Part shown: positions 46,896 to 58,798 of the stretch, piece by piece
How the letters are laid out: each line of letters opens with the position of its first letter
Position numbering within the stretch: position 1 is the stretch's first letter
Source of the DNA: Bimuria novae-zelandiae CBS 107.79
Lineage: Eukaryota > Ascomycota > Dothideomycetes > Pleosporales > Didymosphaeriaceae
Length of the DNA: 64,000 bases
Assembly: GCA_010015655.1 (NCBI GenBank)
Contig: ML976710.1
Span: 166,133 to 230,132 of the forward strand
Reading direction: 5' to 3'
Made by a program: the position numbers and the translations under genes
Notes under the pieces: model-generated
Database searches by the model: none
Seen by the model: only the letters and a program-made list of their open reading frames with translations
What the model was told of the DNA's origin: nothing

Positions 46896-49342
46896 TTACA
46901 CCAAACCCGCTCCAAAAGCTATAGAAGCCAGTATAACAGCCGTGCAAGCGAGTATCGCGCGCCACCCTCCTTGCGCCGGCCTGATAGCGCCTGGAGCAGC
47001 ACCCTCAGCGCCTGCAGGACTCTGTGCACCGCCGTTGTTGCTCCCGCTCCTGCTTCCACTTCCATCTCCGGTGTCGCTACCGCTACCTGCGTTTGTTCCA
47101 GAATCACCATTACCGCTACTTGAAGGACTGGTTGGACCCTTTCCACTTTGCTCCTCCTTGCTGGTCACAGACCCAGCGACACAAGCGTCCTCATCCATGC
47201 CACCGTCTTTACCCCACGCAACCTCTGCGGCCTTGCTCCACAGCGACGATACATTGAGGTACATTTTCGGCTCGTAATAAATCCTACAGCTTGCAGTGTC
47301 ATACAAGAACTGCGTGGGCATGCCGTCCTTCTCGAGCCCCTTACGGATGTTGTCCTGGAAGTTGACGCCCGCTGAGCTGACTGCGATGGGAAAAGGCTGC
47401 GGCAAGATGTCGCGCCATTCGCTCTTTTCCTTGGCATCTTTGGCGAACGTGTCGATGACGTTTGTGGAGAGTGGGATCAGGTAATCCGAGGACAGCAGCA
47501 TGGAGCCTTTCGTGCCGCCTACAACTTGCATGGGGCCGCTGTTAGGCAGACCGCCTACCGCAAGGGACTTGACGCCGGCTTGTTGCGTCATGAGCTCCGT
47601 AAAGAGAGTGCAGGTAGAGGCGCAGATGCCGTCTGAGAGGATGAGGATGTTTTCGGTCTTGAAGGGAGACTCGGTGAAGTTGTCGCGGCCGAGGTAGCCC
47701 GTCATGGTAATTCCGATGGAGTATTTGTCGCTACTGGTTTCAATGGGATCCGACAGGTTGTACTTGAGGAGTGCGGTGAAGGAGTCGTCGTTGAACTTTT
47801 CAGGCGGGTACATGTCTTTGAAGTCGGAAAACGCTTCATCCTGGGCATCGATGTAGGAATGGTAATTGAACGGGGAGGTATATAGGTTCCCGTTGGTGTC
47901 GTTCATGATTTGAATGGACGATAGCTTCTCGCCGAAGAGCTCTGAGCCTTTGTGGCCGCGCCATCGTGACTGGAGCTGAGGCTTTTCCTTGGGGAAGAAC
48001 TGCAGAAACATGTCGTAGCCGAGCAGGATCTTCCCACCACCATTTGTGCGTATGTCGATGATGTGCTTCTCAATCTTTTGAGCCTTGGCTTGGTCGATGT
48101 AGCTTTGTACCACGGCCTGGAACTCCCTAGCTTCGTCGTTGTTACCATCGCCAGCTTCCACGTTAAAGGTCTGGACCATCAAGACGCCAACCTTGCCAAC
48201 GCCAGTGTCGACGAAGTAGCCAGCGAGCTTGACGTCAGCGGCCTTGTGTTCAACAACAGTCGTTGGGTAAGCCCATGGCGTCCATCGGCGGTCGAGCTCC
48301 GCTTCGCGCGGATACTCCAGATTCCGAGGCACGTTGTGAGGACTGGACCTCTTTTTATGCTTGGTGAGATGAGGTTTGGGAACGATGAACGTGTTGTAGA
48401 AATCCTCGCCGCTTGTGATTTTGGTCCACCTATTCGGTTCAACAATAACCGCAATATTGCCGAACTCGCGCGAAGTGCCGTTCTCATACGAGATGTTGAC
48501 CGAAGGACCCGGGTAGAAGGGCGGATTGGCGAAGAAACCATAGTTTTCTGCGGGCTGCATGTAAAACATGGAGTTGTACCTCGAGTCTGGGTCGTGGTAG
48601 GAAGTATCCATGCTCTCGTCCTTGACAAACTGCACAGCTTCCTTGCCATCGATCTTCGAGATAGCAGACCGCTTGACATCCCCGCTGAAAGTCTGGTTGA
48701 AGTCTCCGATACCCCAGATCTTGGGCTTGCTCTTTCCATCTTCTGAGCCCGAGATCAGTGCAATCTCCCGGTCTCTCCGCCAGTTGAATACCCCGGCGTG
48801 TGCCATCCCCGAGAATGTAAGATGTCCATCATGCGCCTTTGCCAGTAGCTTTGCGATATCGATTTCGAAGTCATATTCGTTGTCATAATCGCCATTGGAA
48901 ACCTTGGTCCCAATATCGTCCAAGCCCTTTTGGAGATCCACAGCTTCATCAGCATATCCCTCTGGTGGATTCTTCAAGTACGATAATGTTGATTGCCATT
49001 CTACCATGCTCTTCAAGGATTTCAAGGTATCCGTCGCCGCATCGGTCTTGATCGGTACGGAATTCAAACAAGCAAACGCAAGCTAGACGTTCGTCAACTT
49101 GATACCCTTCGATTGCTTTGCCGCTCCGGAAAACGTCCACTTACCTCAGCCTCTATGATTACAGTCTCGTAAACAAGTTTTGCAATTTGAGCACAAGCTG
49201 CTCCCGTCTCAATAGGTCCTGATACAGAAGCCGTGGAGGTGGGCTGATTGCCGTCCGCCGTCGCACTTGTACGGAAGGATGATGGTTCTATCTGTGCTGT
49301 TGCAACAGACAACAGCCCCGAGAGTGCTGCTATGGATCTCAT
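46896..49342 (-). CDS. GPI-anchored S41 peptidase-family protein, two exons
   Basis: Exon 1 runs 49342-49145 (66 codons), intron 49144-49083 (GTAAGT...TAG, 62 bp), exon 2 49082-46896; 794 residues. The first 17 residues are a signal peptide (MRSIAALSGLLSVATAQ). An N-terminal Cys-containing region follows, then the fungal S41/CPAF-like region. DIRTNGGGKILLGYDMF lies at about 415 and ILILSDGICASTCTLFTELM at about 545, where the Ser of the DGICAST motif is the likely nucleophile. The C-terminus has a Ser/Gly-rich linker from about 690 and a hydrophobic tail (AILACTAVILASIAFGAGLV), a GPI-anchor signal, so it should sit on the plasma membrane or wall. Relatives include secreted fungal S41 proteins and the UstP type found in some RiPP clusters. 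No other RiPP gene is nearby. It lies 95 bp from the TE block. Confidence 0.88.
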
Positions 49343-50649
49343 GGTGAGACTGTGTAGATGTACAAGCCGGGAAACCTTGGAAGAGCGGATGTCGAAGCAC
49401 AGATTACAGAAACGTATTCGAAAGCCTAGTAATACGACGTGCGGTGTCGATAGCGCAAAAAGTGGCCGAAAAAAACGAACGAAAAGCTGCGTACGTGCGA
49501 CGCCAGCTATTCAATGCTCCAAACCACAAATTCTTCAAATCTTAGAAACTGCTCTTCCTGCACCAGGTACTGCCAAAAGTCCGGATGCTGTAAGCCCGTA
49601 TGCAAGTACCCGCTCGCTCTTGAAACAATCCTCTTCCAGCGCCCAGGCCCAAACAATAACGAATAGACAGTAATCGAACCATCACACAAACGATTGTGTG
49701 AAAAGGTGTAGAGCTGCCGATCTTGGGGATCATCCGCATCTTATTGCGCCAACCCACGCGGGCACCTCTTCCAACGTGCATGCGCCTTTCACTTGGTCAG
49801 CCCTGTTTCGAAACTGGCCGCGGCGCCGGCATCCTTCATATCGCGCAGCCACCGTGATTCGTCGGTAGATTTAATAATGGACGGAAAGGGATGGGACGTC
49901 AGCCTCTGTGGAGCGGCTAGAGACTTTGCGTTCAGCCATGGCGGTCGCACCCCTGTTGAGGTGGCTAAATTGGTTCGACATCTGTACCGTGCGCAGCGAA
50001 CGCTTAAGGTGTCGCCCTTGGCCTGCACCGGGTGTCCATTTATCATCTCCGTCGCTGTTGTCATGCATTCCGTAGAATGCGATCTTCAGAATACGTGCAA
50101 CAGTAAATGCACTTAGAATCGTCCGTCGTACCTCGTAGAACGGTGAAAAGAAGGTGTTCCACGCCACGCCAAGATGACACAGAGGCTGAACTAATTTCTT
50201 GCTGCACGTGTTAACCCCTTGCACCGCCGCACCCACGCCTCGCAATGAATGCAGTCCTGCGGCTCGACCGGGTCTGCAATGCCTCCCTCAGGCACCTGAA
50301 CGTACGAATCGCCATTATCTCTGAAGTCCGTTGTGGGATTCCCATGTCCGAATTCGGCAGCGTAAGCCTCCTCATCGTCTGCCCGAGCTTATTTCTACGC
50401 CGTAAACAAAAATCGAAGAACAAGACATCCATGAATAAGGTTAAGGTGGATATACAAATTTTACATATGCACCATATTTAGAATGTGATGGAGGGGTGTC
50501 AGCCAGCATTGAAGACATGTTTGATGTTCTTCGCGCACCTTCCTTATTCGTGCAGGGATAAGTGACGGAGTTTCAGGCGTTCTGCCCAGGATGCCCTGAA
50601 ACGCACGTGTCGGTACGCTTCGGAGATATTTCTTAGGGTCCATGGGAGG
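49343..50649. other. Intergenic region upstream of the S41 gene
   Basis: About 1.3 kb between the S41 start and the MITE. Short ORFs occur on both strands (up to 124 codons) but overlap one another, lack domain signatures and have no clear intron signals. I call no gene. Confidence 0.5.
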
Positions 50650-50777
50650 CAGACTTGTCAACAATCAAGCCAATCAAGCCGATCTAACCAAATTTAGTAA
50701 CATGTTAACCAACGCGAGCTAGTGAATTACCATATTAGGTTAGACCGGCTTGATTGGCTTGATTGTTGACAAGTCTG
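50650..50777. mobile_element. 128-bp MITE with hAT-type target duplication
   Basis: Inverted repeats of about 40 bp, cagacttgtcaacaatcaag at the left and its complement at the right, differ at one position. They enclose about 50 bp. The 8-bp target duplication atgggagg is exact (50642-50649 and 50778-50785), as for hAT elements, and the CAG start fits. The TIR differs from that of the hAT at 29671-39575, so its mobilising transposase is elsewhere. It lies 3' of the BCS1-like gene. Confidence 0.88.
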
Positions 50778-51043
50778 ATGGGAGGGACGAAACTCCACGG
50801 CGACGGGAACGTCCGAGGATACGCCCAACGCACTCGACTTCCATCTTCTGACCATGTGCAAGTGTATTGCAAATGCCAGACGTGATGCAAAAAATATATT
50901 TAAAAGTCTAATGCACGCGGGAATGCCCATCTAGTGCGAGTTCTAACTGTTTGGGTAGCTTCAACAACTTGAAGAGTCTTCCTGTCTTCAGGAGCAACAT
51001 GATTTCCCGTACATCGAGCGTTACTCTACACAATTGCATTAGC
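50778..51043. other. Intergenic, 3' flank of the BCS1-like gene
   Basis: No gene or repeat seen beyond the MITE target site. Confidence 0.4.
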
Positions 51044-52894
51044 TCAAGCCCTACCCTTCTCCCTTCTCCTCTTCAACTCCCCGTCCCTCCACTCCTCGAC
51101 CTCCGCGAGTGCTCGTATCGGTTCCTTCTTCCTCGTTAGAAGGAACCCTTGAATCTCCGCGGGGCTAAACGTCCCCTCCGGGATCTTGCTGGCAAATTCC
51201 TCAGCCATGTTCCCCAGTTGCTTCAAGTCAACCGCATCATACTGCGGTTCGCGTGTCAACAGCTCGAGGAACTCTTCGTCCTCACGAGCGCTGGAGAGGT
51301 TGGGCTGTTTGGACGTGGGCGTAGATGGTCTAGATAACTTGGACGGGGCTGCAGGTTTGAGGGTTTCGGAAGCCGTAGAATACATGCGCTTGTAGATGTC
51401 ACGGGTTTGGGATCGCGTGGCGAGCGTAAATTGAACTTGGAGATCCACGCGACCGGGTCGGATGAGCGCCGGGTCGAGCTTTTCTGGGTGGTTAGTCGTC
51501 ATAATGAGGACTCTTCCTTCGTGTGAGGCTGCACCATCGATGGTGTTGAGGAGCCCGGAAAGCGAGATCAGGGACTTGATGCCTCGTGTGTGGAGAGCTC
51601 CACCGGGGAGTTTGGGAGTCACGTCTACTTTGACGCCGTCTTCGGACGGCGTGCCTTCGCTGCTTGCGTCAGTCGCGTCGACGGCGACCAGTGAGTCGTC
51701 AGTTCGACGAAGGCCAGCAGAGTCAATATCTTCGAGGAGAACAATACATCGGCGTGGAAGTGTGGTGAATAGCTTGTTAAGATCCGACTCGGTGAGTCCG
51801 ACCTCCATGAGTGAGATACAGTAGATGTCCAGACCAAAGATACCAGCCAGCGCGAAAGACAGCGAAGTCTTTCCAGTGCCAGGAGGACCGCAAAACAGAT
51901 AACCCCCGCGGTAAGGGATACCTATCCGTGGAACATAGAGTTAGTCGAGGGGATTTGATTTGGTGATCAGGGACAGGTAGTACAATCCTCCACTGACAGG
52001 TTTTTGTTGGACGGAGATTGACCTACCTCTCGCAGCGTACCATCTAGCACTGGATGGGTGCAAATATTCGTTCATGTCCATAACAATCTTAGCCTTCTGT
52101 TCCTGGTCTAGCGAAACAGTGCTCATGGGTCGTGAAGGACGACAAGATTGCCTATCCCAAGCGCAGTCTCTGCGGTCTTTTTTCGGCGCTGGGCGGTACA
52201 CGCTCGTCATTTTGTGCTCCTTCGTAAGCGTCCATTTCTTGATGTGATTTAACAGCTCTTTGATCGGCTCGGTGCTCCTGCCCACACAGCTGATTGACAA
52301 GAACTGCGTGTCCGAATTGTTCTATATGCTTCGCGGCTTTTCTTTCTTCGTGCGGGCAAATGTGAACATGCGACCCTCGAACCAAAAATTGTTGCTTCCG
52401 AAGTTCGGCTCGTACCGTGGTGGGATGTTACTCGCCCACTTCTCGTAGTTGAAAATGCCTGACTCGTCAAGCACATCCTCGTCCTTTGTGTTCTGCTCCT
52501 CATCGCTGTCGTCGTACGCACTGACCCATTTTGTAACAGCCATAAGATCTCGGCTTACTCTCGCCATGTTCTGCTCCGCGATCCACTCCACAACCTGTCT
52601 GAACAGCTGGTCGTCGTCCTCGATCTGCACCGACGACATGAAGTAGCTGGCAAACAAGCCATAGGCTGGCGAATAGAAGTACTGTCCACCTTTGCTCAGG
52701 CCAATTACAACGAGGCATCCCGAAACAAGGAGCCCAATATCAAAGCCAAGGAGCCGAAAGATGACCTGAGAAAAGATGCCATAACCTGGGATGAGAGCAT
52801 CAAGAAGGGTGGAGGGAAGACTGGGCAGCGATGAGTTTGTAGACAAGAAGTCGAACTTCAAGCTGTTAAGTTGTGAGAAGTCCATCGTAAGCAC
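51044..52894 (-). pseudogene. BCS1-like AAA ATPase with an in-frame TAG
   Basis: Exon 1 runs 52894-52027, intron 52026-51922 (GTAGGT...TAG, 105 bp), exon 2 51921-51044; 581 codons plus stop. Residues about 40-230 form the BCS1_N region, with a membrane segment near 53-70. CVGRSTEPIKELL and RPSRPMSTVSLDQEQK, then EYLHPSSARWYAARG, are typical of fungal BCS1-like proteins. The AAA core has Walker A GPPGTGKTSLSFALAG, Walker B CIVLLEDID and the TTNHPEKLDPALIRPGRVD block. Mitochondrial inner-membrane placement is inferred from the family. Codon 191 (52324-52322) is TAG, with the frame continuing perfectly on both sides and no plausible intron removing it. A CAG to TAG change, RIP-type or a sequencing error, would explain it, so I list it as a probable pseudogene or null allele. 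Confidence 0.8.
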
Positions 52895-54565
52895 TGAATT
52901 GTCCCTGGCTGGTGATGACGTAGAAGGCCACCAGAAGGAAGGTTGTGGAAGAAGGGGAACGGCTTGAGCCTTGGGTCGCTATGTAAAGTTGCAGCAAGAG
53001 AGACCGCAAAGCGGGCAGGCGCTTATATACTAACCTCCAGCATGCCGTCTCCATACGACAGCATTGCCCAGAGCCAGCATGATCTACCGGTGGGCCTCAC
53101 CGTGCAGCAAGAATTTAGCCCAGCTATTCACTCCATTGGCTGCTTGTGGCATTCTTCACGCCCTTCAGCTGTGGGAATGCTGCCTATCTGGGGTTCTTCA
53201 GCCTTGCCCGCAGGAACACCAAAATCGTGATTCCACCCACACGACCGTGTGGGGGGTTCCTGTAGTATGAAATTGTTCGCCTGAACAAGCTGATTACTAG
53301 AATCACGTTCTTTATCCGCAAAAAGCTGGCGCTGTTGCGATAAAGAGACCAAAAGCCAAGATGCAGAGTTTTCGCTCTGCCAAGACTTGGTCAAAACCTT
53401 TCACCCAAACTAAGTACCGCTCAGGCGACTACTACTACTTGTTCAAGCTTGAGGTTTTCCCCTACGAGGTTTTTACTCAAGGTACAAGGCAGCTTGCTAA
53501 CTCGTACGAGGTCCTACTTCGTACGAGGTAGGGGGAGGAAGACAGTACGGGAGCAGAGCTACAAGGGCGAGGGAGAGAGGGGCAGGACAACAACACCCTC
53601 ACAGATGAGGGCCGGCTACTATAGGTATCTAGGTGCCTGTAGTAGCAGGTAGACCTATTAAAGGGAGGATGGGCTATGCACAACAAGGCTACTGTGATGG
53701 TAGCCAGCCGACAGGCACGAAACGCTTTCTGTAAATACAGCTTAGCACGTCCCCATGCCCCATGGGAGGCTAGAACATTATGTTCCTGGACGTTAATCAA
53801 TACTACTACTACTACTACTACTTCAGCCTTGCCCGCGCAGGCAACAGTAACACGGATGACGTTGGCTGTCGAAGCGAGCCAATAGCGGTTTTCTCTTTGC
53901 ACATTTATAGGCTGGGACTCCTACCGGCATACAACACTGGTTCCACCTTTAGATCTGTCCCAGTCGGGTGTGAATGAACGAACGGCGAGGCCGCCCTTTG
54001 AGGGGCACCCGGATGGCGATAGGAAGTTACAAGGGGACGGTTGCATGGAAAGCATGCGGTGTGATTTCACAGATGTGACAGCGCATTTCGTTGCGCGCTG
54101 AAAAAAAGAGGCAATCGAAGACGTGGTGTTTGTATAACAGGTCAGTCAGCGCTAGCCCCTAGTTCGGGAAGAGCGACGGAAATGCCTCAGCCACGTTCTT
54201 GTTACCGTAGTTTGGCAGTCAGTGTGCCGCGTCAGTCAACGCGCCACTTTTTACTAGGAAAATCAAAGGGTATCTATTTCGTTTTCACACAATCCCTGTG
54301 TATTCTGTGTCTGCTCCAACCTTCCTGGCACACGTTCAACACGACCCAAAATGGCGACATCTAAAGGGCCAACGTAGAATGGAAAATGGTATGCCGAAAG
54401 CCAAAAACTGAACGACTAAAAACATATGCACAACAACCCTAGACCATGATCGCCACTTTCCTACATACACCGTGAAGCGGGACGCCGGCCCAAGTGAAAA
54501 GAGGATATATGACATGTTCGAACAGATCCCCCCATCAACGCCGCGCACCATTCAATCCTCGTTGT
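52895..54565. other. Intergenic region between the BCS1-like and DUF1996 genes
   Basis: 1.67 kb with no gene I can support. It includes a cluster of tacgaggt repeats at 53473-53530 and an imperfect 30-bp palindrome at 53617-53646 (ctactataggtatctagg then its complement). A (tac)n microsatellite follows at 53801-53822. Confidence 0.5.
53801..53822 (+). repeat. (tac)7 microsatellite
   Basis: Seven uninterrupted tac units followed by ttc, in intergenic sequence. Confidence 0.85.
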
Positions 54566-56464
54566 TTAAAAGTGACGTCCAAGAAGACCGTGCTCACGGT
54601 CACGCCTGTGCATGTGGTGCGAGTGCCTTCGGTGCACCGCAGCACGCGGGAGGATCGCCGGGCTCGGCTGCTCCACCGTGAGCGTATTCTCGGGTGCAGG
54701 TGCGTTGACGGTAACAGTGACCTGGACCTGCTGAATTGCAACCTCGTAGACGGTGCCAGCGCTAGTGTAGATGGACGTCGAGATGATGTTGCCAGCTGGC
54801 ATGGGCTGCGACGCATCGGCGGGAGGTGAGGTAGGGACTAGGGTAGGCTCAACGACCGGCGTCTCGGGGCCAGGCGCGACGGGTGCAGGAGCCTCGGGCG
54901 TAGGAGTGGTGGGTGCGGGCTCAGGAGTGGCGAGTGCGAGTGCAGAACCCTCGGCAGCAAGGGACTGCTGAGCGACGTCGATACCTCCGCCGAACTGATC
55001 GGTGACCTTGCTCTCTGCAGTGGTGTATGAGAGCGTGGGTACAGCAGAGATATCTGCGGAGGCAATGGTTGTCGGGGCCGCAGTGACAGAGCCAGTCTCT
55101 CCAGGCTTCAGGAGCCCAGTGGCGTATTCAGGACCATGTTGAACGGGCACGTTTCCGCACAGGCCCAGGGCAGGTCCCTCGCAGTTATCAGCACTAAGCT
55201 CCTCAGGCATCTGGAAGGTGCACTTTGCGCCCTCTTCTTCAGTCTGGAGCTCGAAGACGGGGCAGTCGGAGAGCAGACCAGAAGGGTTGGTGCACTGCTG
55301 GATGGCGTTGCCGAGGATGTCGGTCGACCAGCCGTTCAAGAAGTCACCGTGGTACCCGTAGCCAGTGGGGTCGCCATTGGCGAACATGAAGGTACCGGGC
55401 ATGCCCTTGAAATCGTAAGTCTGCCAGATAGTCTCGAAGAAGAGCGAAGGGATGCGCTTTTCAAAGCCTTCAGGGCACATGCCACCGTTGACGAGGTCGG
55501 GGTAGGCGACATGAGACTTGTGGTTGTCTGAATCGTTCTCGCCGTTCCAGCACGACGGGAAGAAGACTAACAAGATGTCAATTCAGATCCGTGACGGCTT
55601 TTGGAACAATAGAATAACTCACTTTCAGCTCGAATACCATCAACGCAGTTGTCGTCGAGGTACTGCTTGTCAGGCATGAAGTGTCGGTACATGGACGGTT
55701 CAGGGTCCTTGCCATAGTTCAAGCAGTTCATACCGATAGCCTTCTGACCGAGAAGCAGCTGAGACTTATCTTCATCGGTCCAGAGAGACTTCTCCGGATC
55801 CGGCACCGGGCCCGTGAAGTTTCGCAAGTTCATATCACCAGCGAGCATGCGGAAGCCCTCCGGGAAAGTCTCAATCTTCTCGCCCTCGTTGGAGAAGAGC
55901 AGGTAGTAAGCAAGCATTCCACCGACCTGCTTAACGACCTGGGTAGTACCGTTCTCATGCTGAAACATCAAAGCCGGTGTCCTGTGCGACGTCAATCGAA
56001 TTGCCAAGTTGGAGTGTTCACCTGTCGTGCTTACCAGTAGGCAGACTTGTCATCAGTGGCTCGGCAGGATGTGCATTCCGAGGCCCTGAGATCTTCATAG
56101 GTGGAGCTTATGCCAAAGTCTATAGCAAGGATCAGCACAATGATTCGCAGCAGTGAAACCCCAACTGCTTCACCGCACAACAGCCCCTGTGATGGCGCGT
56201 CCCAGACATGCAACTCCTGAAAGCGTTCGTCACAGGTTCCCGCTGTCACCCCCAATGTAGTTTTGCAGTGGATCCCAGATATGATGGGGTTCACTTACTG
56301 CCTCCACCGTGAATAGCATGGGCATGGCTCGAAATCTTTCCTGGCGTCACAATGGGGTCCAGACGCGCAAGGCCGGAGCGCGAGTGGCACTCCATGCGCC
56401 AGAAAGCATCTGCGGTGCCAGAGAGGATGGCGACGGCCGCTGAAAGTGTAGAGATAGACTTCAT
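54566..56464 (-). CDS. Secreted DUF1996 domain protein, four exons
   Basis: Exons 56464-56299, 56119-56035, 55981-55623 and 55566-54566; introns of 179, 53 and 56 bp, all GT...AG, joining in frame to 536 codons plus stop. The start MKSISTLSAAVAILSGTADA is a signal peptide. The DUF1996 domain covers about 20-330: FWRMECHSRSGLARLDPIVT, then SSHAHAIHGG, SECTSCRATDDKSAYW, VGGMLAYYLLF, and FFPSCWNGENDSDNHKSHVA then YPDLVNGGMCPEGF. The many Cys and His residues are characteristic. After about 360 the protein is Pro/Thr/Ala/Glu-rich and low in complexity, ending in a basic His-rich tail (RRHSHHMHRRDREHG), with no membrane anchor. DUF1996 proteins are extracellular fungal proteins of unknown biochemical role. 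No WSC domain is present. Confidence 0.9.
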
Positions 56465-58798
56465 GGTGATTGTGCGTGGTTATTGTGCGTGGATAGGTAG
56501 CGATTAGATGCGCTGTTTGGGTTGTGTAGCCCAAGTTATGTGGTCGTCGTCTTGTAATTGAAGTGCGGGATGCGGTTCGGCGTAGGTAATATTTTCAGTC
56601 GGACCAAACTTCAGCCTCCAGGACTATTCTGAGCCAACACTGTACACGAAAAGAATGGATAGCGTCCAGCAAGCTGAACAGCCAGGTAGTGAATGAATGT
56701 GGGTCGCAAAAAGGAATGACAGAAACCGCAAGGGCGAAAGAGCGTAGAACGAAGGGAGGGGAAGGGGAAAGAGGGGAAAGATATCACGACACCAAGTCCG
56801 ATGGTGTTCTCCGGCGACCAGGGGAGATGAAGGAATGCTCTGTTTTAAGAGCTGAAACGGTGATGGGCTGGGGAGCTGGCGCACCCTTCCTGGGCATAGG
56901 GATTCCCGCATGCTAGCCTGTTAAGGCTACTGAAACATGGCACTGTAAGGGATCGCCGAGGGACCTGCATCTGGAGAGAGCCATGCGACATGCATGCAGC
57001 CTTGCAGACATTTCAATTCACCCTCGCGAGAGTCCTCTTTGGCGCATCTCCCTCGCGATGCCGCCAAGACTACCTCTTCAACATTCCAAGACGATTCCAA
57101 GCCAAACTCTTGAGGCCGCCGTTTCGCGACGCACAGCACAATCGGTATTGCAAGAGAGATGGGGTAGCGTGGTCCACCTTGCACAGTGCGCCTCTCATCG
57201 TAATCTCCATGGCCCCAAAATACCCATTTGCCGCCGCGCGCATGCGGACCGTGCATCACAGGGCCCAGTTTTGCGGCTCATCGCAATCCAGCAAGCCTCT
57301 GATCAGCGTAAGCCGCACCCGCTTCGTCAACCGCCTGTCCGATGGTTGACCCAAACATCCCGAAGAGGTCAACCTCAAGCTTGCCAATGCGTGCATCCGT
57401 ACTGCCGTGACTCGCCGTGCCTCCCACAAAGGAGCAGCACGAGCGAAGACAGAAACTTTCGGAAAGGTGTCGGGGTAAGCGCCCTAGACGGCACAAATCT
57501 CCCAGCTTGGCCAACGAGGAGAGATGCTATCGATAAGACACCGCTCGGCCAGGATCAGGGAAGGTGCGCTCGCGTGTTGCCGGCCAATCGCAGGCCGCCT
57601 GTACCTGAACTGGAGCGCCTCCACCTCAGGCTGCAGCAGACGTGAAGAAACCCCCGATTGCGTGTTTCGTCGTGGAGAAACAAGAGAAGAACATTACGCA
57701 CGAGATTGGGTTTGGCCTTGCACTTGCGCCTCATGGCTGTCCGTCGCAGGAGCGACCTCCAATTCCAAAGTCCGTAGCGCCTCTATCCTCGGCAGTGTTC
57801 TGACTACCGAAGGAACTCCTCGAAGCAAAGAAGGAGAAGAAAAGTCCGAGTGGACAAACATTTCTTCCAAGACAGTATCTGAGCCCTTCTAGTGTTGACC
57901 CCTCTCGCTTGAAGGTTCACCCTTTATAGTAGCGTCCAGCTTCAGCCTGTGCACAGCGCACGCAGTAGGATCCAGATAGCCTCTTGGTCCCCCTCATTGT
58001 GACACCCAGCACAGGTACGTACCCAGCTATCTAACCCGACGGCACAGCAGCGCTTCGCACATGCCTCTCGCGCGCCGGGCAACGCGGACAGTGACTCCTA
58101 CGCGCAAGACCGCCCACGGCCGGTACGTACCAGGTACATCGCTGCTCATGGAATCCGTAGTCTCGAACATTCTTCACGCGCTCTCATGGTTCGCTTGCCA
58201 ATATATCTTTCAAAGAGTGCAGGACGTCATTCGGAGCTGGGCACTTGGATGCAGCTCCACATGTACCCCTTTGCCTGGCATTCTATAATGAGGGTCAATA
58301 TATCCTCTATATCTATATATGGTTGCTGCAAGAACTACAAAATATTTGGGTTAGGCACCTGACCGGTGATTCTCATAAAGGAATGACCATTAGGCGCGCC
58401 GTTGCGGCACAATTTTCTTGTCACAAACTGCGTTTCAACAACCGGTCCATCAACACCAACCAGGAAGCTTGTCAAAAGCTCGCGAGGCGAAGAAGCAAAT
58501 GAGAAGTAGCAAGCGACAAGTGTACTAACATTATCTGTCTCGTGAACGATACGACGACATTTATGACCCTGCGTCTAGACGGTGCTGCTAGGGGACACCA
58601 GGGAAGCGCCTTTCCCGGCTCCAGGCTCGTGGTAATATACCCAGCCTCCAATAAGATCGCAGCAGGGCGCACAACGTATCCAACCCATGCGCTCGCCAAA
58701 CCATGTGCATATCCTCAAATCATGCTTCCCATTTACCCAGCCGGGCCATCTTCAGTCGCATCCCGAAGGCCATTCAGCACTGTGAGAGGTCTCTACTC
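56465..58798. other. Long intergenic region between the DUF1996 and LCCL genes
   Basis: 2.3 kb. The longest ORF (220 codons, plus strand, 56983-57645) has a composition rich in Arg, Pro, Ser and Gln, no domain, and overlaps ORFs in other frames. On the minus strand 57420-57310 reads plausibly as a short C-terminal exon (GKLEVDLFGMFGSTIGQAVD, stop at 57278), but I could not build a gene around it. It may hold a small gene or a lncRNA; transcript data would decide. Confidence 0.4.

Noticed and set aside
48063..48746. 227-codon ORF on the plus strand
   Set aside because: Fully antisense to the S41 peptidase exon; a shadow of its codon bias with no domain features.
56983..57645. 220-codon ORF on the plus strand between the DUF1996 and LCCL genes
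   Set aside because: Low-complexity Arg/Pro/Ser/Gln composition, overlapping ORFs in other frames, no recognisable domain or intron structure.
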